Below are positions 7,527-16,494 of a DNA stretch of 64,000 bases, in pieces. Source of the stretch: SAR202 cluster bacterium (GTDB lineage Bacteria; Chloroflexota; Dehalococcoidia; Lucifugimonadales; Lucifugimonadaceae). The position numbers were made by a program, and so were the translations under genes. Numbering within the stretch: the stretch's first letter is position 1; every line of letters starts with the position of its first letter. The notes below the pieces were generated by a model that saw only the letters and a program-made list of their open reading frames with translations, searched no databases and was not told the origin of the DNA. The stretch covers positions 29,769 to 93,768 of the forward strand of contig VGZT01000003.1 of the NCBI GenBank assembly GCA_016872495.1, written 5' to 3'.

Positions 7527-8213
7527 ATGCACATCCGAATTCGGCTTTTGACCCTTCTGTCTGTCGTCATTACCGGTCTGGTTCTGGCATCGGCGACGGT
7601 GGCCAGTGCCCACGAGCACCGCGAGTTCCACGGCATGGAATTGACCGTAGGCTTCGGCTCGGAGCCGGCCTACGAGGCGTTTCAGAACGCGGCTGAGATC
7701 CGTGTGATGCGCAACGCCGAGAAAGCCCACGGCGAAGCTGCCAAGGGTGAGCACGGCCACGGCGAGCAGACGCCGGTCCTTGGACTGGAAAAAACGATTC
7801 AGGTTGAAGTGACTCACGTGGGAACCGGCATCGCCACGACTCTGCCAGTGCGGAGGGTGTTCGGACAGCCCGGGCTGTACCGGGCACACCTCGTGCCGAC
7901 GGCCTCAGGCCAGTACCGATTCAGGTTCTTCGGGACTATCGAAGGCAAACCGATCAACGAGACGTTCGAGTCGGGTCCCGGCCGTTTCAACGACATCGAG
8001 CCCCAGGCCTCGATTCAGTTCCCGGTGAAGGTATCGACCGAGCGCGAGCTCGAGGGCGTCGTCCGGTCGGCGGCCTCCAACGCCGATGAAGCCGGCGCCA
8101 GCGCCGCCTCGGCGCTGGACCGGGCCACGATGGCGCTCGCCGTGGGGGTCGTGGGGATTGCGCTTGGCACCACAGGCCTGGTGCTCGCGTTCTCGAAGAG
8201 AAAGAAGGCGTAA
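7527..8213 (+). CDS. Membrane-anchored exported protein, His-rich, copper-cluster associated
   Basis: A 228-residue protein with a signal peptide ending near ASAHEHREFHGMEL, an exposed domain of about 150 residues and a C-terminal transmembrane helix followed by KRKK, so it is anchored with its bulk outside. The mature N terminus is His-rich (HEHREFHGM), and a second cluster, EKAHGEAAKGEHGHGEQ, lies near residue 75. The middle (LEKTIQVEVTHV to SGQYRFRFFGTIEGKP) looks like an Ig-like beta domain. The family is not recognised. Its stop overlaps the next tiny gene as TAATG, and the neighbouring CopC-CopD fusion suggests periplasm-side copper binding or delivery. Confidence 0.75.
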   Translation: MHIRIRLLTLLSVVITGLVLASATVASAHEHREFHGMELTVGFGSEPAYEAFQNAAEIRVMRNAEKAHGEAAKGEHGHGEQTPVLGLEKTIQVEVTHVGTGIATTLPVRRVFGQPGLYRAHLVPTASGQYRFRFFGTIEGKPINETFESGPGRFNDIEPQASIQFPVKVSTERELEGVVRSAASNADEAGASAASALDRATMALAVGVVGIALGTTGLVLAFSKRKKA

Positions 8214-8383
8214 TGCCGGTCCTCCTGCACACGATCGGCGGCGGTGGCCCATGGGATGAGGTGATCGTCCTCAGCCTGATCGGTGGCCTCATGCTGGTGC
8301 TGGTCTTGCTCGGGTACAGGAGCTCGCGCCGCCGCCGGCCCGGTGGAAAAAGCCGGGCCGGCCGGCGGCGCCCGCGCGACTGA
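8213..8383 (+). CDS. Tiny single-pass membrane protein in the copper/redox cluster
   Basis: A 56-codon reading frame. Its ATG overlaps the previous stop (TAATG), and it ends 5 bases before the ATG of the CopC-CopD fusion. It begins MPVLLHTIGGGGPWDEV, has one transmembrane helix (IVLSLIGGLMLVLVLLGY), and ends in a strongly basic tail (SSRRRRPGGKSRAGRRR) expected to be cytoplasmic. The tight packing on both sides supports a real gene. Function is unknown; small membrane partners of CopD-like or cytochrome proteins often help assembly, but that is inference. Confidence 0.6.
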   Translation: MPVLLHTIGGGGPWDEVIVLSLIGGLMLVLVLLGYRSSRRRRPGGKSRAGRRRPRD

Positions 8384-8388
8384 TCACA

Positions 8389-10947
8389 ATGCGCCTTCTG
8401 TTGCTAGCCGCGGCCCTGGTCGTCTTGGTGTCGACGGCGGTCGCCACTGCGCGCCAGGCAAGCGCCCACGCCAACCTCGAAGTTGCAAGCCCGTCGGCGA
8501 GTTCGCTGCTGGCTCAGGCGCCGCCCAGGGTGATCCTCCAGTTCTCCGAGCCGGTCGAGCCGTCGCTGACCTCGATCCACGTCCTGGACGGTTCCGGCGA
8601 GCGGGTCGATCTGGACGACACTGCGACGGCGGCCGACGACCCAACTGTCGTAAGCGTCAGCCTTCGTCCCCTCGCCGATGGCACATACACCGTGGCGTGG
8701 CGGAACGTGTCGACCGTCGATGGCCACGCCTTACGGGGAACGTACATCTTCTCGGTCGGGTTCCAGTCTGTGGCCGCACCCGTAACCCAGCAGTCCGGCG
8801 CCGCAACGTTGGCCTGGGAACCGTTCTTCCGCTGGCTCGCATTGCTGGGTGGCACCGGTCTGGTTGGCGGCCTCGTCTTCCGGCTGATGAACCCCGATTT
8901 CATCGGCCGTCTCGGGACGCCACCGGCCGACTCGAACCTGTCCGGAAGGGTCGTTTTTCGAAGCGATCTGGCGATCGTGATCTCCGCCTCCGCATTCGCC
9001 ACTGGCACATTCCTGCACGGAGCGATCTCTGCGTCCCTTGCCCTTGGCGTCCCGCTCGGGGAGATCTCAGGAAGCGAGCTTGGGCGCCTCGCCACTACGA
9101 CCATGTTCGGGAGGCTCTGGGCGCTCAGGCTGGCGCTTTCCATAGTCGCGGTCGGTCTCGCGTCGCTCCCGTACGTGATGGAGGGCCTCAGGGCGCGCCC
9201 CAGGTCAGACCTGCTGCAAGTAGCCGGAGTAGTCGTCGCCGGGGCAGCGCTGGCGACGCTGAGCCTGACCAGTCATGGCGCGGCGACGCGGCAAGTGGAG
9301 CGGTTCGCGACCTTGTCAGATCTCCTGCACCTGCTGGCAGCAGCGGCCTGGATCGGCGGCCTGCTCCAGATCTCAGTGATAGCACCCGTCTTCTCCAGCC
9401 CCGGCGCGGGCAGGCGGCAGACCGGCGCTCTGGCGACGGCGATCGGACGGTTCTCGACCCTCGCGCTCGTGATGGCGGGCGTGGTCGCGGCGTCCGGCGT
9501 TTTCGCGGCATATGTACAGGTCGTAACGCCACGGGCGCTCGACACTCCCTACGGGTACGCGTTGATCGGCAAGCTGCTGCTGGTCGTCCCGCTGCTCGGC
9601 TTTGCTGCCGCGAATCGTTTCTGGGTGATCCCGCGCCTGGCCGACGGCCGGTCAGCCTCATGGCTGCGGCGCTTCGCATTGTGGGAGGCGTGCGCGGCGG
9701 CCGGCGTCCTGCTGGCCGTCGGTTTCATGACCGCCCTGGAACCCGCCCGGCAGGTCGAATCCAGGGAGCTCGCCAGCCGTCCCTCGAACATCGAGGTCGC
9801 GGATCAGGCAGAAGGCACGGTCGCAGAGGTTTCGATCCAGCCCGGGACGGTCGGCAACAACGACCTGGTCGTCACGCTCAAGGACCGTTCCGGGCGGCCG
9901 ATCGAGAACGCGACCGCGGTCGGCGGGCGATTGCGATACCTCGCCGACGACCTCGGGGAGCCCGTGTACCAGGGGCTGAATCACGGAAATGGAATCTGGT
10001 TGATCCACAACGTTCCGGCCGGCATCGCAGGAAGGTGGCAATTCGAACTGCTCGTCCAGCGCCCGAACGCGTTCGACGCCAACTTCGCGTGGGGCATCGA
10101 CGTTCGCGCCGACGGCCCGCCGACCTCTCTCGTAGCCCCGTCGCCTGCCACGGCAGGCATCCTGTTCGGGGCGCAGATCGGCGCGATCGGGCTGGTGCTC
10201 GCAGCCGTCGCGTCGCCCCTCGGCGGCTTCTTCACGACCGCCGGTAGGATCACGATGGGAGGCGGGGTCGTCTGCGTCGCGGCCGGGACGCTAGTGCTGC
10301 TGCAGTCGATCCGGGTGGCCGGCCCCGCTCCCGATGCCGTAAATCCGATCCCGCCGACGCAGGCCTCGATCGATCGAGGTCGAACCTTGTACCTGGCCAA
10401 CTGCGCTACGTGTCATGGGGAGCGCGGCCTCGGCGATGGTGAGGCCGCCCTGCAACTCGCGGTACGGCCAGCCGACCTCAGGGTTCACGTACCGCTGCAC
10501 CCGGATGCTGAGCTCCACCAGTTCGTCAGGAACGGCGTCCGCACCATGCCGTCCTTCGGGGGCAGCCTCGAAGAGAACGAGATCTGGGACATCGTTAACT
10601 ACCTCAGAGCGCTCACCAGCGGGCGTGAGCTCCCGGCCACGTCCGGGCTGGCCACCGCGACGCCGCAAGCTGCGATTGTGGCCAGCGCGACGGCAGCGCC
10701 GACGCCTGCGGCGACCGCCAGCGCGGTCCGGGCCGTGCCGAGTGCGGCGGCATCTACGCCTGAAGCGGCCGCCACCGGCACCGCATTGCCAACGCCCTTG
10801 CCGGCACCGACGCTGACGCCCACGCCGCCACCATCACCAGCGCCGCCGCCGACGTCCACCCCATCGCCGTTGCCAACTGCAACGCCTGCTCCCGCGGGCG
10901 ATCGGTGGAAGGCCACCATCGAGAATTCAGGGCGGTCTGCATCCTGA
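8389..10947 (+). CDS. CopC-CopD-YtkA-like-cytochrome c multidomain membrane protein
   Basis: An 852-residue fusion. Residues 1-26 are a signal peptide. A CopC copper-binding domain follows (about 27-125), with a mature N-terminal His27 (SAHANLEVASP) and His113 (DGHALRG) able to form a copper site. A CopD-like multi-helix membrane domain spans about 143-465, a YtkA/FixH-like beta domain about 468-590, and two further helices about 600-655. A class I cytochrome c domain has Cys672-x-x-Cys675-His676 and a probable Met720 ligand (TMPSFGG). The last 100 or so residues are an Ala/Pro/Thr-rich tail. The parts suggest copper binding or import linked to electron transfer on the outer face. Start: ATG directly after the tiny gene upstream. 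Confidence 0.88.
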   Translation: MRLLLLAAALVVLVSTAVATARQASAHANLEVASPSASSLLAQAPPRVILQFSEPVEPSLTSIHVLDGSGERVDLDDTATAADDPTVVSVSLRPLADGTYTVAWRNVSTVDGHALRGTYIFSVGFQSVAAPVTQQSGAATLAWEPFFRWLALLGGTGLVGGLVFRLMNPDFIGRLGTPPADSNLSGRVVFRSDLAIVISASAFATGTFLHGAISASLALGVPLGEISGSELGRLATTTMFGRLWALRLALSIVAVGLASLPYVMEGLRARPRSDLLQVAGVVVAGAALATLSLTSHGAATRQVERFATLSDLLHLLAAAAWIGGLLQISVIAPVFSSPGAGRRQTGALATAIGRFSTLALVMAGVVAASGVFAAYVQVVTPRALDTPYGYALIGKLLLVVPLLGFAAANRFWVIPRLADGRSASWLRRFALWEACAAAGVLLAVGFMTALEPARQVESRELASRPSNIEVADQAEGTVAEVSIQPGTVGNNDLVVTLKDRSGRPIENATAVGGRLRYLADDLGEPVYQGLNHGNGIWLIHNVPAGIAGRWQFELLVQRPNAFDANFAWGIDVRADGPPTSLVAPSPATAGILFGAQIGAIGLVLAAVASPLGGFFTTAGRITMGGGVVCVAAGTLVLLQSIRVAGPAPDAVNPIPPTQASIDRGRTLYLANCATCHGERGLGDGEAALQLAVRPADLRVHVPLHPDAELHQFVRNGVRTMPSFGGSLEENEIWDIVNYLRALTSGRELPATSGLATATPQAAIVASATAAPTPAATASAVRAVPSAAASTPEAAATGTALPTPLPAPTLTPTPPPSPAPPPTSTPSPLPTATPAPAGDRWKATIENSGRSAS

Positions 10948-11009
10948 GAATCGGATGCCCGCAGACGGAACTCGCCTTCGTATCTAACCCGACGGAAGTT
11001 CGGCCTAAG

Positions 11010-12860
11010 TTAGCGATTCCCGCGATCGAGCTTCAGGACCGCCATGAACGCTTCCTGCGGGACGTCGACCGAGCCGACCTTCTTCATCCGCTTCTTGCCT
11101 TCGGCCTGCTTCTCCAGCAGCTTCCGCTTGCGTGAGACGTCGCCGCCATAGCATTTCGCCAGCACGTTCTTGCGCATCGCCCTGATCGTCTCGCGGGCAA
11201 CGATACGGCTCCCTATGGTCGCCTGCAGCGGCACTTCGAACATCTGGCGCGGGATCAGGTCCTTCAGCTTGGAGACCAGCTCCCTGCCCTGCCAGTACGC
11301 GTCGTCCCGGTGGCAGATCAGCGAGAGGGCGTCGAGCGGGTCGCCATTGACGAGGATTTCAAGTTTCACGAGCGCGGCTTCGCGCGGCTCAGCAAGCTGG
11401 TAGTCCATCGACGCATAGCCCTGGGTCCCGGACTTCAACTGGTCATGGAAGTCGACCAGGATCTCGGACATCGGGAGTCGATACTCCAGGAGCACCCGGC
11501 CGCCCTCTGCCACCCCGCCTGACGTCGTGCTGCCAGAGGTCGCCGCCTGCAGGTACTCCATCTTCACGAACTCGCCGCGTCGCGAGGTAACCAGCTCCAT
11601 CACCGCGCCGATGAACTTACCCGGGGTGATGACGGTCAGGTCTACCCACGGTTCGAAGATCCTGGCGATCTCGCCCGGGTCCGGCATCTTCGCAGGGTTG
11701 TCGACTTCGACGTCCTTCCCGTTCGTCAACGTAACCCGGTAGCGCACGCTTGGCGCGGTTGTGATCAGGTTCAGGCCGTACTCTCGCTCGAGCCGCTCCT
11801 GGACGATGTCCAGGTGCAGCAGCCCGAGGAAACCGCAACGGAAACCGAACCCCAGGGCAGCGGACGTCTCGGGCTCATAGGTCAGTGCTGCGTCGTTGAG
11901 CTGGAGCTTGCCCAGGGCGTCCCGCAGGGACGCATAATCGTCGCCCTCGGCGGGATACAGCCCGGTGTAGACCATTGGCTTGAGCGGGCGGTACGGTCGT
12001 AGTGATTCCTTCGCCGGATCCTTGTGCAGGGTTATGGTGTCGCCGACCCGGCACTCCCGCACCGACTTCATCCCGGTCGCCAGGTAGCCCACCGATCCGC
12101 TCCCGAGCCCTGGCAATGAGACGGGCTTGGGGCTGAAGTAGCCAACCTCCAAGACTTCGGCATCCGCGCCACCGCTCATCATCCGAATCCGGTCGTTCGT
12201 CTTGACCTGGCCGTCAACGACCCGCACGTACGCGATCACGCCCTTATAGGAGTCGTACTTGGAATCAAAGATGAGGGCCCGGAGCGGCGAGGCCGGGTTG
12301 CCCCGGGGGGGCGGGATCCGCTTGACGATCGCCTCGAGGATCTGCTCGACGCCTTGGCCGGTCTTGGCCGAGCCGAAGATCACCTCGTCATCCCGAAAGC
12401 CGAACGCCGAGGTCAGTTCGTCGGCTACCCGCTTGGGCTCGGCAGCGATCATGTCGATCTTGTTGACGATCGGTATCAGGATCAGGTCGTGCTCGAGCGC
12501 CATGTAGACGTTGGCCAGCGTCTGGGCCTGCACGCCCTGGGTAGCATCCACCACCAGGAGGGCGCCTTCGCACGCGGCGAGGCTGCGCGACACCTCGTAT
12601 GAGAAGTCGACGTGCCCGGGCGTATCGATCAGGTTGAATTCGTACTGCTGGCCGTCAACGGCCGTGTATGGAAGGCGGACCGCCTGTGCCTTGATCGTGA
12701 TGCCGCGCTCCCGCTCAAGGTCCATCGAGTCGAGAACCTGCTCGGTCATCTGGCGGGCTGGTACCGCTCCGGTCACCTCGAGAAGACGGTCGGCGAGCGT
12801 CGATTTACCGTGGTCGATGTGGGCGATGATGCAGAAGTTACGTATTCGTATCGAGTCCAT
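11010..12860 (-). CDS. lepA: Elongation factor 4 (back-translocating ribosomal GTPase)
   Basis: A 616-residue translational GTPase starting [23 protein letters not shown]1 (AHIDHGKST), G2 (RGIT), G3 (DTPGH) and G4 (NKID) are present, and the C-terminal unique domain ends with [20 protein letters not shown], a LepA hallmark. Length is normal. LepA acts on stalled or mis-translocated ribosomes. It stands alone, leftward, convergent with the copper cluster; I see no clear ribosome site before the ATG. Confidence 0.97.
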   Translation of the reverse strand: MDSIRIRNFCIIAHIDHGKSTLADRLLEVTGAVPARQMTEQVLDSMDLERERGITIKAQAVRLPYTAVDGQQYEFNLIDTPGHVDFSYEVSRSLAACEGALLVVDATQGVQAQTLANVYMALEHDLILIPIVNKIDMIAAEPKRVADELTSAFGFRDDEVIFGSAKTGQGVEQILEAIVKRIPPPRGNPASPLRALIFDSKYDSYKGVIAYVRVVDGQVKTNDRIRMMSGGADAEVLEVGYFSPKPVSLPGLGSGSVGYLATGMKSVRECRVGDTITLHKDPAKESLRPYRPLKPMVYTGLYPAEGDDYASLRDALGKLQLNDAALTYEPETSAALGFGFRCGFLGLLHLDIVQERLEREYGLNLITTAPSVRYRVTLTNGKDVEVDNPAKMPDPGEIARIFEPWVDLTVITPGKFIGAVMELVTSRRGEFVKMEYLQAATSGSTTSGGVAEGGRVLLEYRLPMSEILVDFHDQLKSGTQGYASMDYQLAEPREAALVKLEILVNGDPLDALSLICHRDDAYWQGRELVSKLKDLIPRQMFEVPLQATIGSRIVARETIRAMRKNVLAKCYGGDVSRKRKLLEKQAEGKKRMKKVGSVDVPQEAFMAVLKLDRGNR

Positions 12861-12992
12861 ATGTGATCATCGTAGCAGTACCCGGAAAGCCATCCAGATC
12901 CGCCGGACCTACCGCAAGATGCGGGCCGAGCACCGGGTGCTCGGCGCGACGCATCCGACCCTTGCCGAGTGTCAACCGCCTGGAGATCAACC

Positions 12993-13604
12993 ATGCCACG
13001 ACATTTCTCTGGTACCCGCATGGCCGCCGCGGCCTGGTCTGGCCTCCTGCTCATCCTCGTAGCCTGCAATGGAGCCAGTTCCGTAGCGCCGGCTGCCAGC
13101 CCGACCGCCCCGGGCGGCGCGGTCGGGGCCGGCGATGCCGCGATCGCAGCGCAGCTACCCCTCGATATCGAAATCACCACTTACCGCAGAGGTGACGTGA
13201 TCGGCGGCGACCGGGTCCGGCTGTCGAGTGTCCTGGCCCGGGGCAAGCCGGTGGCCGTCAACTTCTTCGCCGGGCTTTGCCCTCCCTGCCGGGCCGAAAT
13301 GCCTCATCTCCAGGAGGTGTACGACACCCACTCCGATAAGTTCATCCTCGTCGGGGTCGATATCGGACCGTTCACGGGCCTGGGCACCAACGCCGACGGG
13401 CGGGAGTTGATCGGTGAACTCAACGTGACCTTCCCGACCGGTTCGACGCAGGACCGCGACCTCGTCCGGCAGTTCCGGGTCCTCGGTATGCCGAGTACGG
13501 TCTTTATCAAGCCCGACGGCTCGGTCCACCGGAAGTGGGACGGCGCCCTGACGCGCGAAAAGTTGGAAGAGCTCGTGCTCCAGCTCGTCGACGCCTCGAA
13601 GTAA
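12993..13604 (+). CDS. TlpA-like thioredoxin-domain lipoprotein
   Basis: A 203-residue exported protein with a lipoprotein signal (LLLILVAC, lipidated Cys25), a Ser/Ala/Pro linker, and a thioredoxin-fold domain with the redox motif Cys96-Pro-Pro-Cys99 in FFAGLCPPCRAEMPHL. The family reduces or isomerises disulfides outside the membrane, for example in cytochrome c maturation. I chose the ATG that follows GGAGA by 6 bases over an in-frame start 24 bases upstream. A second TlpA-like gene follows within 45 bases, and a cytochrome c protein lies about 2 kb upstream, which fits a haem-attachment or redox-maintenance role. Confidence 0.85.
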   Translation: MPRHFSGTRMAAAAWSGLLLILVACNGASSVAPAASPTAPGGAVGAGDAAIAAQLPLDIEITTYRRGDVIGGDRVRLSSVLARGKPVAVNFFAGLCPPCRAEMPHLQEVYDTHSDKFILVGVDIGPFTGLGTNADGRELIGELNVTFPTGSTQDRDLVRQFRVLGMPSTVFIKPDGSVHRKWDGALTREKLEELVLQLVDASK

Positions 13605-13647
13605 GCGCCCGGCCCGGGGCGGACCGCCGGATCACGGGGCCGGTAAA

Positions 13648-14343
13648 ATGTCCTCTTACCCGGCAACGATCCCTCGCAAGGTTAATTTGACTGAAATCAA
13701 GCCATCCTCGACCGAAGCCGGGGACAACACCCCGGAAGACCCTTCGACCGAAAGCGAAATCGAGAGCCCCGGGGGCCGGCGCACCCTGGTCCTGATCGCG
13801 GTGGCCGTCCCTATCGTGCTGGTCGCCGCGCTCCTCGTCTGGGCCACGATCCGCGCAGGAGGGCGCGCCGGTGGCGCGTTCGTCAACGATCGCCTCGGCG
13901 AGGTCCGCATCGACGCGAAGCAGGCGCCGCCTATCGAGCTTGCAAGCCTTGACGGCGTGGAGCTCTCACTGGCCGGCTATCGCGGCAAGGTTGTGATGAT
14001 CGACTTCTGGGCATCCTGGTGCCCGCCCTGCGCCCGCGAAACGCCGGTGCTCACCGAGGTCTACAGCCGCTATCGCGACCAGCCGGTCGAGTTCATCGGC
14101 ATCAGCATCTGGGACCGCGGGCAGGACGCAATCAAGTTCGTCAGGGACTTCGACATCCGCTACCCGGTCGCCATCGACCACCAGGGGAAGACCGCGATCG
14201 ACTACGGCGTCACCGGGATCCCCGAGAAGTTCTTTGTCGACGCCGAGGGTCGCCTCGTCAAGCGATTTGTCGGACCCATGGACGAGAAGACGCTGTCGGC
14301 GATCCTGGACAGCCTCCTGTCGCGGTCGACCGCCGCCCGCTAG
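13648..14343 (+). CDS. TlpA-like membrane-anchored thiol-disulfide oxidoreductase
   Basis: A 231-residue protein with an acidic cytoplasmic N terminus, one transmembrane helix (about 45-67, TLVLIAVAVPIVLVAALLVW) and an external thioredoxin-like domain. The active site is WCPPC (Cys125 and Cys128), followed by the cis-proline region GVTGIPEKFFVDAEG. It resembles ResA/CcmG proteins that keep apocytochrome c cysteines reduced. The start is either the ATG used here or a TTG 39 bases downstream with a better ribosome site. It pairs with the preceding CPPC lipoprotein gene. Confidence 0.87.
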   Translation: MSSYPATIPRKVNLTEIKPSSTEAGDNTPEDPSTESEIESPGGRRTLVLIAVAVPIVLVAALLVWATIRAGGRAGGAFVNDRLGEVRIDAKQAPPIELASLDGVELSLAGYRGKVVMIDFWASWCPPCARETPVLTEVYSRYRDQPVEFIGISIWDRGQDAIKFVRDFDIRYPVAIDHQGKTAIDYGVTGIPEKFFVDAEGRLVKRFVGPMDEKTLSAILDSLLSRSTAAR

Positions 14344-14501
14344 CTAGCGGTCCATCGCCTGATTAATTCCGTGCGTGGCCCTAAGGTTCCTCGGCAGCCG
14401 AGCATATGCGTCAGGACAAACGGTGCCAGGATCAGGATTCCGGCCACGAATCGGCCCAGAACCAAGTCGACCAGGCCGGGCAGCGGCGGCCGCGGCGTCA
14501 T
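14340..14501 (-). CDS. Possible short membrane protein resembling the N terminus of DUF502 proteins
   Basis: A 53-codon reverse frame beginning MTPRPPLPGLVDLVLGRFVA, with one hydrophobic segment. GRFVAGILILAPFVLT resembles the G-x-L-x-L-x-P-x3-T start of DUF502 membrane proteins, but the family is normally about 200 residues and the match stops after some 35. It may be a decayed remnant or a genuine tiny membrane protein. An AGGA lies 9 bases before the ATG. Its stop overlaps the stop of the rightward TlpA-like gene. It lies downstream of the acsA terminator. Confidence 0.3.
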   Translation of the reverse strand: MTPRPPLPGLVDLVLGRFVAGILILAPFVLTHMLGCRGTLGPRTELIRRWTAS

Positions 14502-14559
14502 GCTCACGGGTCCTGTCGGATCGTCCGAACCTCATCACTTCGTTCCTCGTGTGAAAAAA

Positions 14560-14587
14560 CGCAGGGGCGGTCACAACCGCCCCTGCG
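14560..14587 (-). terminator. Intrinsic terminator of acsA
   Basis: A perfect 12-bp stem (CGCAGGGGCGGT / ACCGCCCCTGCG) with a CACA loop, followed on the reverse strand by TTTTTT. It lies 57 bases past the acsA stop codon. Confidence 0.9.
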
Positions 14588-14644
14588 CTGGCCACTGATG
14601 GCAGCCGGGTGCATCCCGGCAAGCATCGCTTCCCCGTGACGGCC

Positions 14645-16402
14645 CTAGTCTTCTTCCAGCGTCGATGTGTCCCCTTCCGGCAGCCCCAGCTCCCTGGCCT
14701 TGAGCAGGCGCCGCATGATCTTGCCCGACCTTGTCTTGGGTAGCGATGGCACGAAGTCGATCTCGCGCGGGGCGACCGCCGACGAGAGCTTCTGCCGGGC
14801 GAAACGCATGAGCTCTGCGCGCAGCTCTGGCGTGGGCTCGTGACCGGGCTTCAACGAAACGAATGCCTTGACGACCTCCATCGCGATGGGGTCCGGCTTG
14901 CCGATCACCCCTGCCTCAGCTACCGCCGGGTGTTCGATCAGGGCGCTTTCCACCTCGAACGGTCCAACGAGGTGGCCGGCGGTGTTGATCACGTCGTCGG
15001 CGCGCCCTTCGAACCAGAAGTAGCCGTCCTTGTCCATCGCGGCGCGGTCGCCGGTGATGTACCAGCCCTTCTTGAAGCGGGAGTTGTACATGTCCGCGTT
15101 GCGCCAGTAGTTATGGAACTGCGACGGCCAGCCGGGCCGTACTGCCAGCAGGCCGCGTATATCCGGCCCTACCGGGTTGTACTTGTCGTCGAGGATCCCC
15201 ATCTCGATCCCGGGCAACGGCCGCCCCATCGAGCCCGGGCGGATCTCCATCGACTGGTAGTTGGCGCACATGATGGCCCCGGTTTCGGTCTGCCACCAGT
15301 TGTCGTGAATGCCCATTCCGAAGACCCGCTTGCCCCAGATCACGCCTTCGGGATTAAGTGGCTCACCGACGCTCGCGATGAATCGCAGTGATGAGAAATT
15401 GATGCCTTTCATCGGCTCGTCGCCCGCCCGCATGAGCATTCGGATCGCAGTCGGCGCCGTGTACCAGATGTTGACCTGGTGCTTCTCGATCAGCTGGTAC
15501 CACTTCCGGGCGCTCAGGCCACCCTCGTAGATCAGCTGGGTGACGCCGTTGGTCCACGGGGCCAGCATCCCGTAGGAGGTTCCGGTCACCCAGCCCGGAT
15601 CGGCCGTGCACCAGTAAATGTCGCCCGGGTGCATGTCCAGGGCCCACTTGCCGGTCAAGTACTGCTGGACCACCGCCTGGTGCCGGTGAACGGCCCCCTT
15701 TGGCTTGCCGGTGGTGCCTGACGTGTAGTGCATGATCGAGTAGTCGTACTGGCTGGTATTCACGATCTTGAAATCCGCGGCGGCGGCCGACATCAGCTTC
15801 TCGTAGCTGAGGTCGTTCCCTTCCAGCGGCTTGGGATCGCGGTTGCCCTTGTTGATGATGACGATGTGCTGCAGGTCCGGGCAATCCGGCAGGATCCGCG
15901 TGATTTTCCGCTTCAGATCGGGCGACGTGATGAGGATGGTTGCGCCGGAGTCGACCAGCCGGTCGCGCACCGGGTCCGGACCGAAAGCCGAGAAGAGCGG
16001 CCCGACGATCCCACCAGCCTTCAGGACACCAAAGAACGCGAAGTAGAGCTCAGGGACCCGGTCCAGGAAGATGAAGACGCGATCGCCCTTCTTCAGGCCG
16101 AGCTTGGTTACGACGTTGGCGAAACGGTCGCTGCGCTCCTTGAGCTGCGTGTAGGTGTACTGCTCCTGCTCGCCGTTCTTGCCTTCCCAGATCATGGCCA
16201 CGCGGGAGCCATTGCCGTGCGCGACGTGCCGGTCGATCGCCTCGTAGGCCTTGTTCAGCCCGCCGCCCGGGAGCCAGTCGAGCTCGCGATAGACATCCCA
16301 CCACGAGAACGACTTGCGGGCCCGTTCGTAGTCGGCCAGGCCGGGCTTCACCTTCAGTTTGCTGACCGCGGATTTCTCGATGGGGTCGTATTGCAAAGCC
16401 AC
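14645..16402 (-). CDS. acsA: Acetyl-CoA synthetase (AMP-forming), AcsA type
   Basis: A 585-residue ANL-superfamily ligase that activates acetate to acetyl-CoA through acetyl-AMP. Visible signatures are the P-loop-like YTSGTTGKPKGAVH, the aromatic block DNWWQTETG, the hinge region WYITGDRAAMDKDGYFWFEGR, and PKTRSGKIMRR with the catalytic lysine that is often regulated by acetylation. The length matches the shorter Bacillus-type AcsA rather than the 650-residue Acs. It is a single leftward gene with its own strong terminator, divergent from a CoA-transferase. Confidence 0.95.
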   Translation of the reverse strand: MALQYDPIEKSAVSKLKVKPGLADYERARKSFSWWDVYRELDWLPGGGLNKAYEAIDRHVAHGNGSRVAMIWEGKNGEQEQYTYTQLKERSDRFANVVTKLGLKKGDRVFIFLDRVPELYFAFFGVLKAGGIVGPLFSAFGPDPVRDRLVDSGATILITSPDLKRKITRILPDCPDLQHIVIINKGNRDPKPLEGNDLSYEKLMSAAAADFKIVNTSQYDYSIMHYTSGTTGKPKGAVHRHQAVVQQYLTGKWALDMHPGDIYWCTADPGWVTGTSYGMLAPWTNGVTQLIYEGGLSARKWYQLIEKHQVNIWYTAPTAIRMLMRAGDEPMKGINFSSLRFIASVGEPLNPEGVIWGKRVFGMGIHDNWWQTETGAIMCANYQSMEIRPGSMGRPLPGIEMGILDDKYNPVGPDIRGLLAVRPGWPSQFHNYWRNADMYNSRFKKGWYITGDRAAMDKDGYFWFEGRADDVINTAGHLVGPFEVESALIEHPAVAEAGVIGKPDPIAMEVVKAFVSLKPGHEPTPELRAELMRFARQKLSSAVAPREIDFVPSLPKTRSGKIMRRLLKARELGLPEGDTSTLEED

Positions 16403-16494
16403 CCTCCGGAAGCGGTAGAGTCGTTATTCCCGGCCGGCTGACGGCCCGGGCCGCGCTCTGGCGAGGGCTAGCAATATATAGGAGGTGAAGCGTC

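Noticed and set aside
8283..10247. Long open frame of 654 codons in another frame
   Set aside because: It is an Arg/Gly-rich shadow of the CopC-CopD fusion, whose frame has clear domains and a signal peptide.
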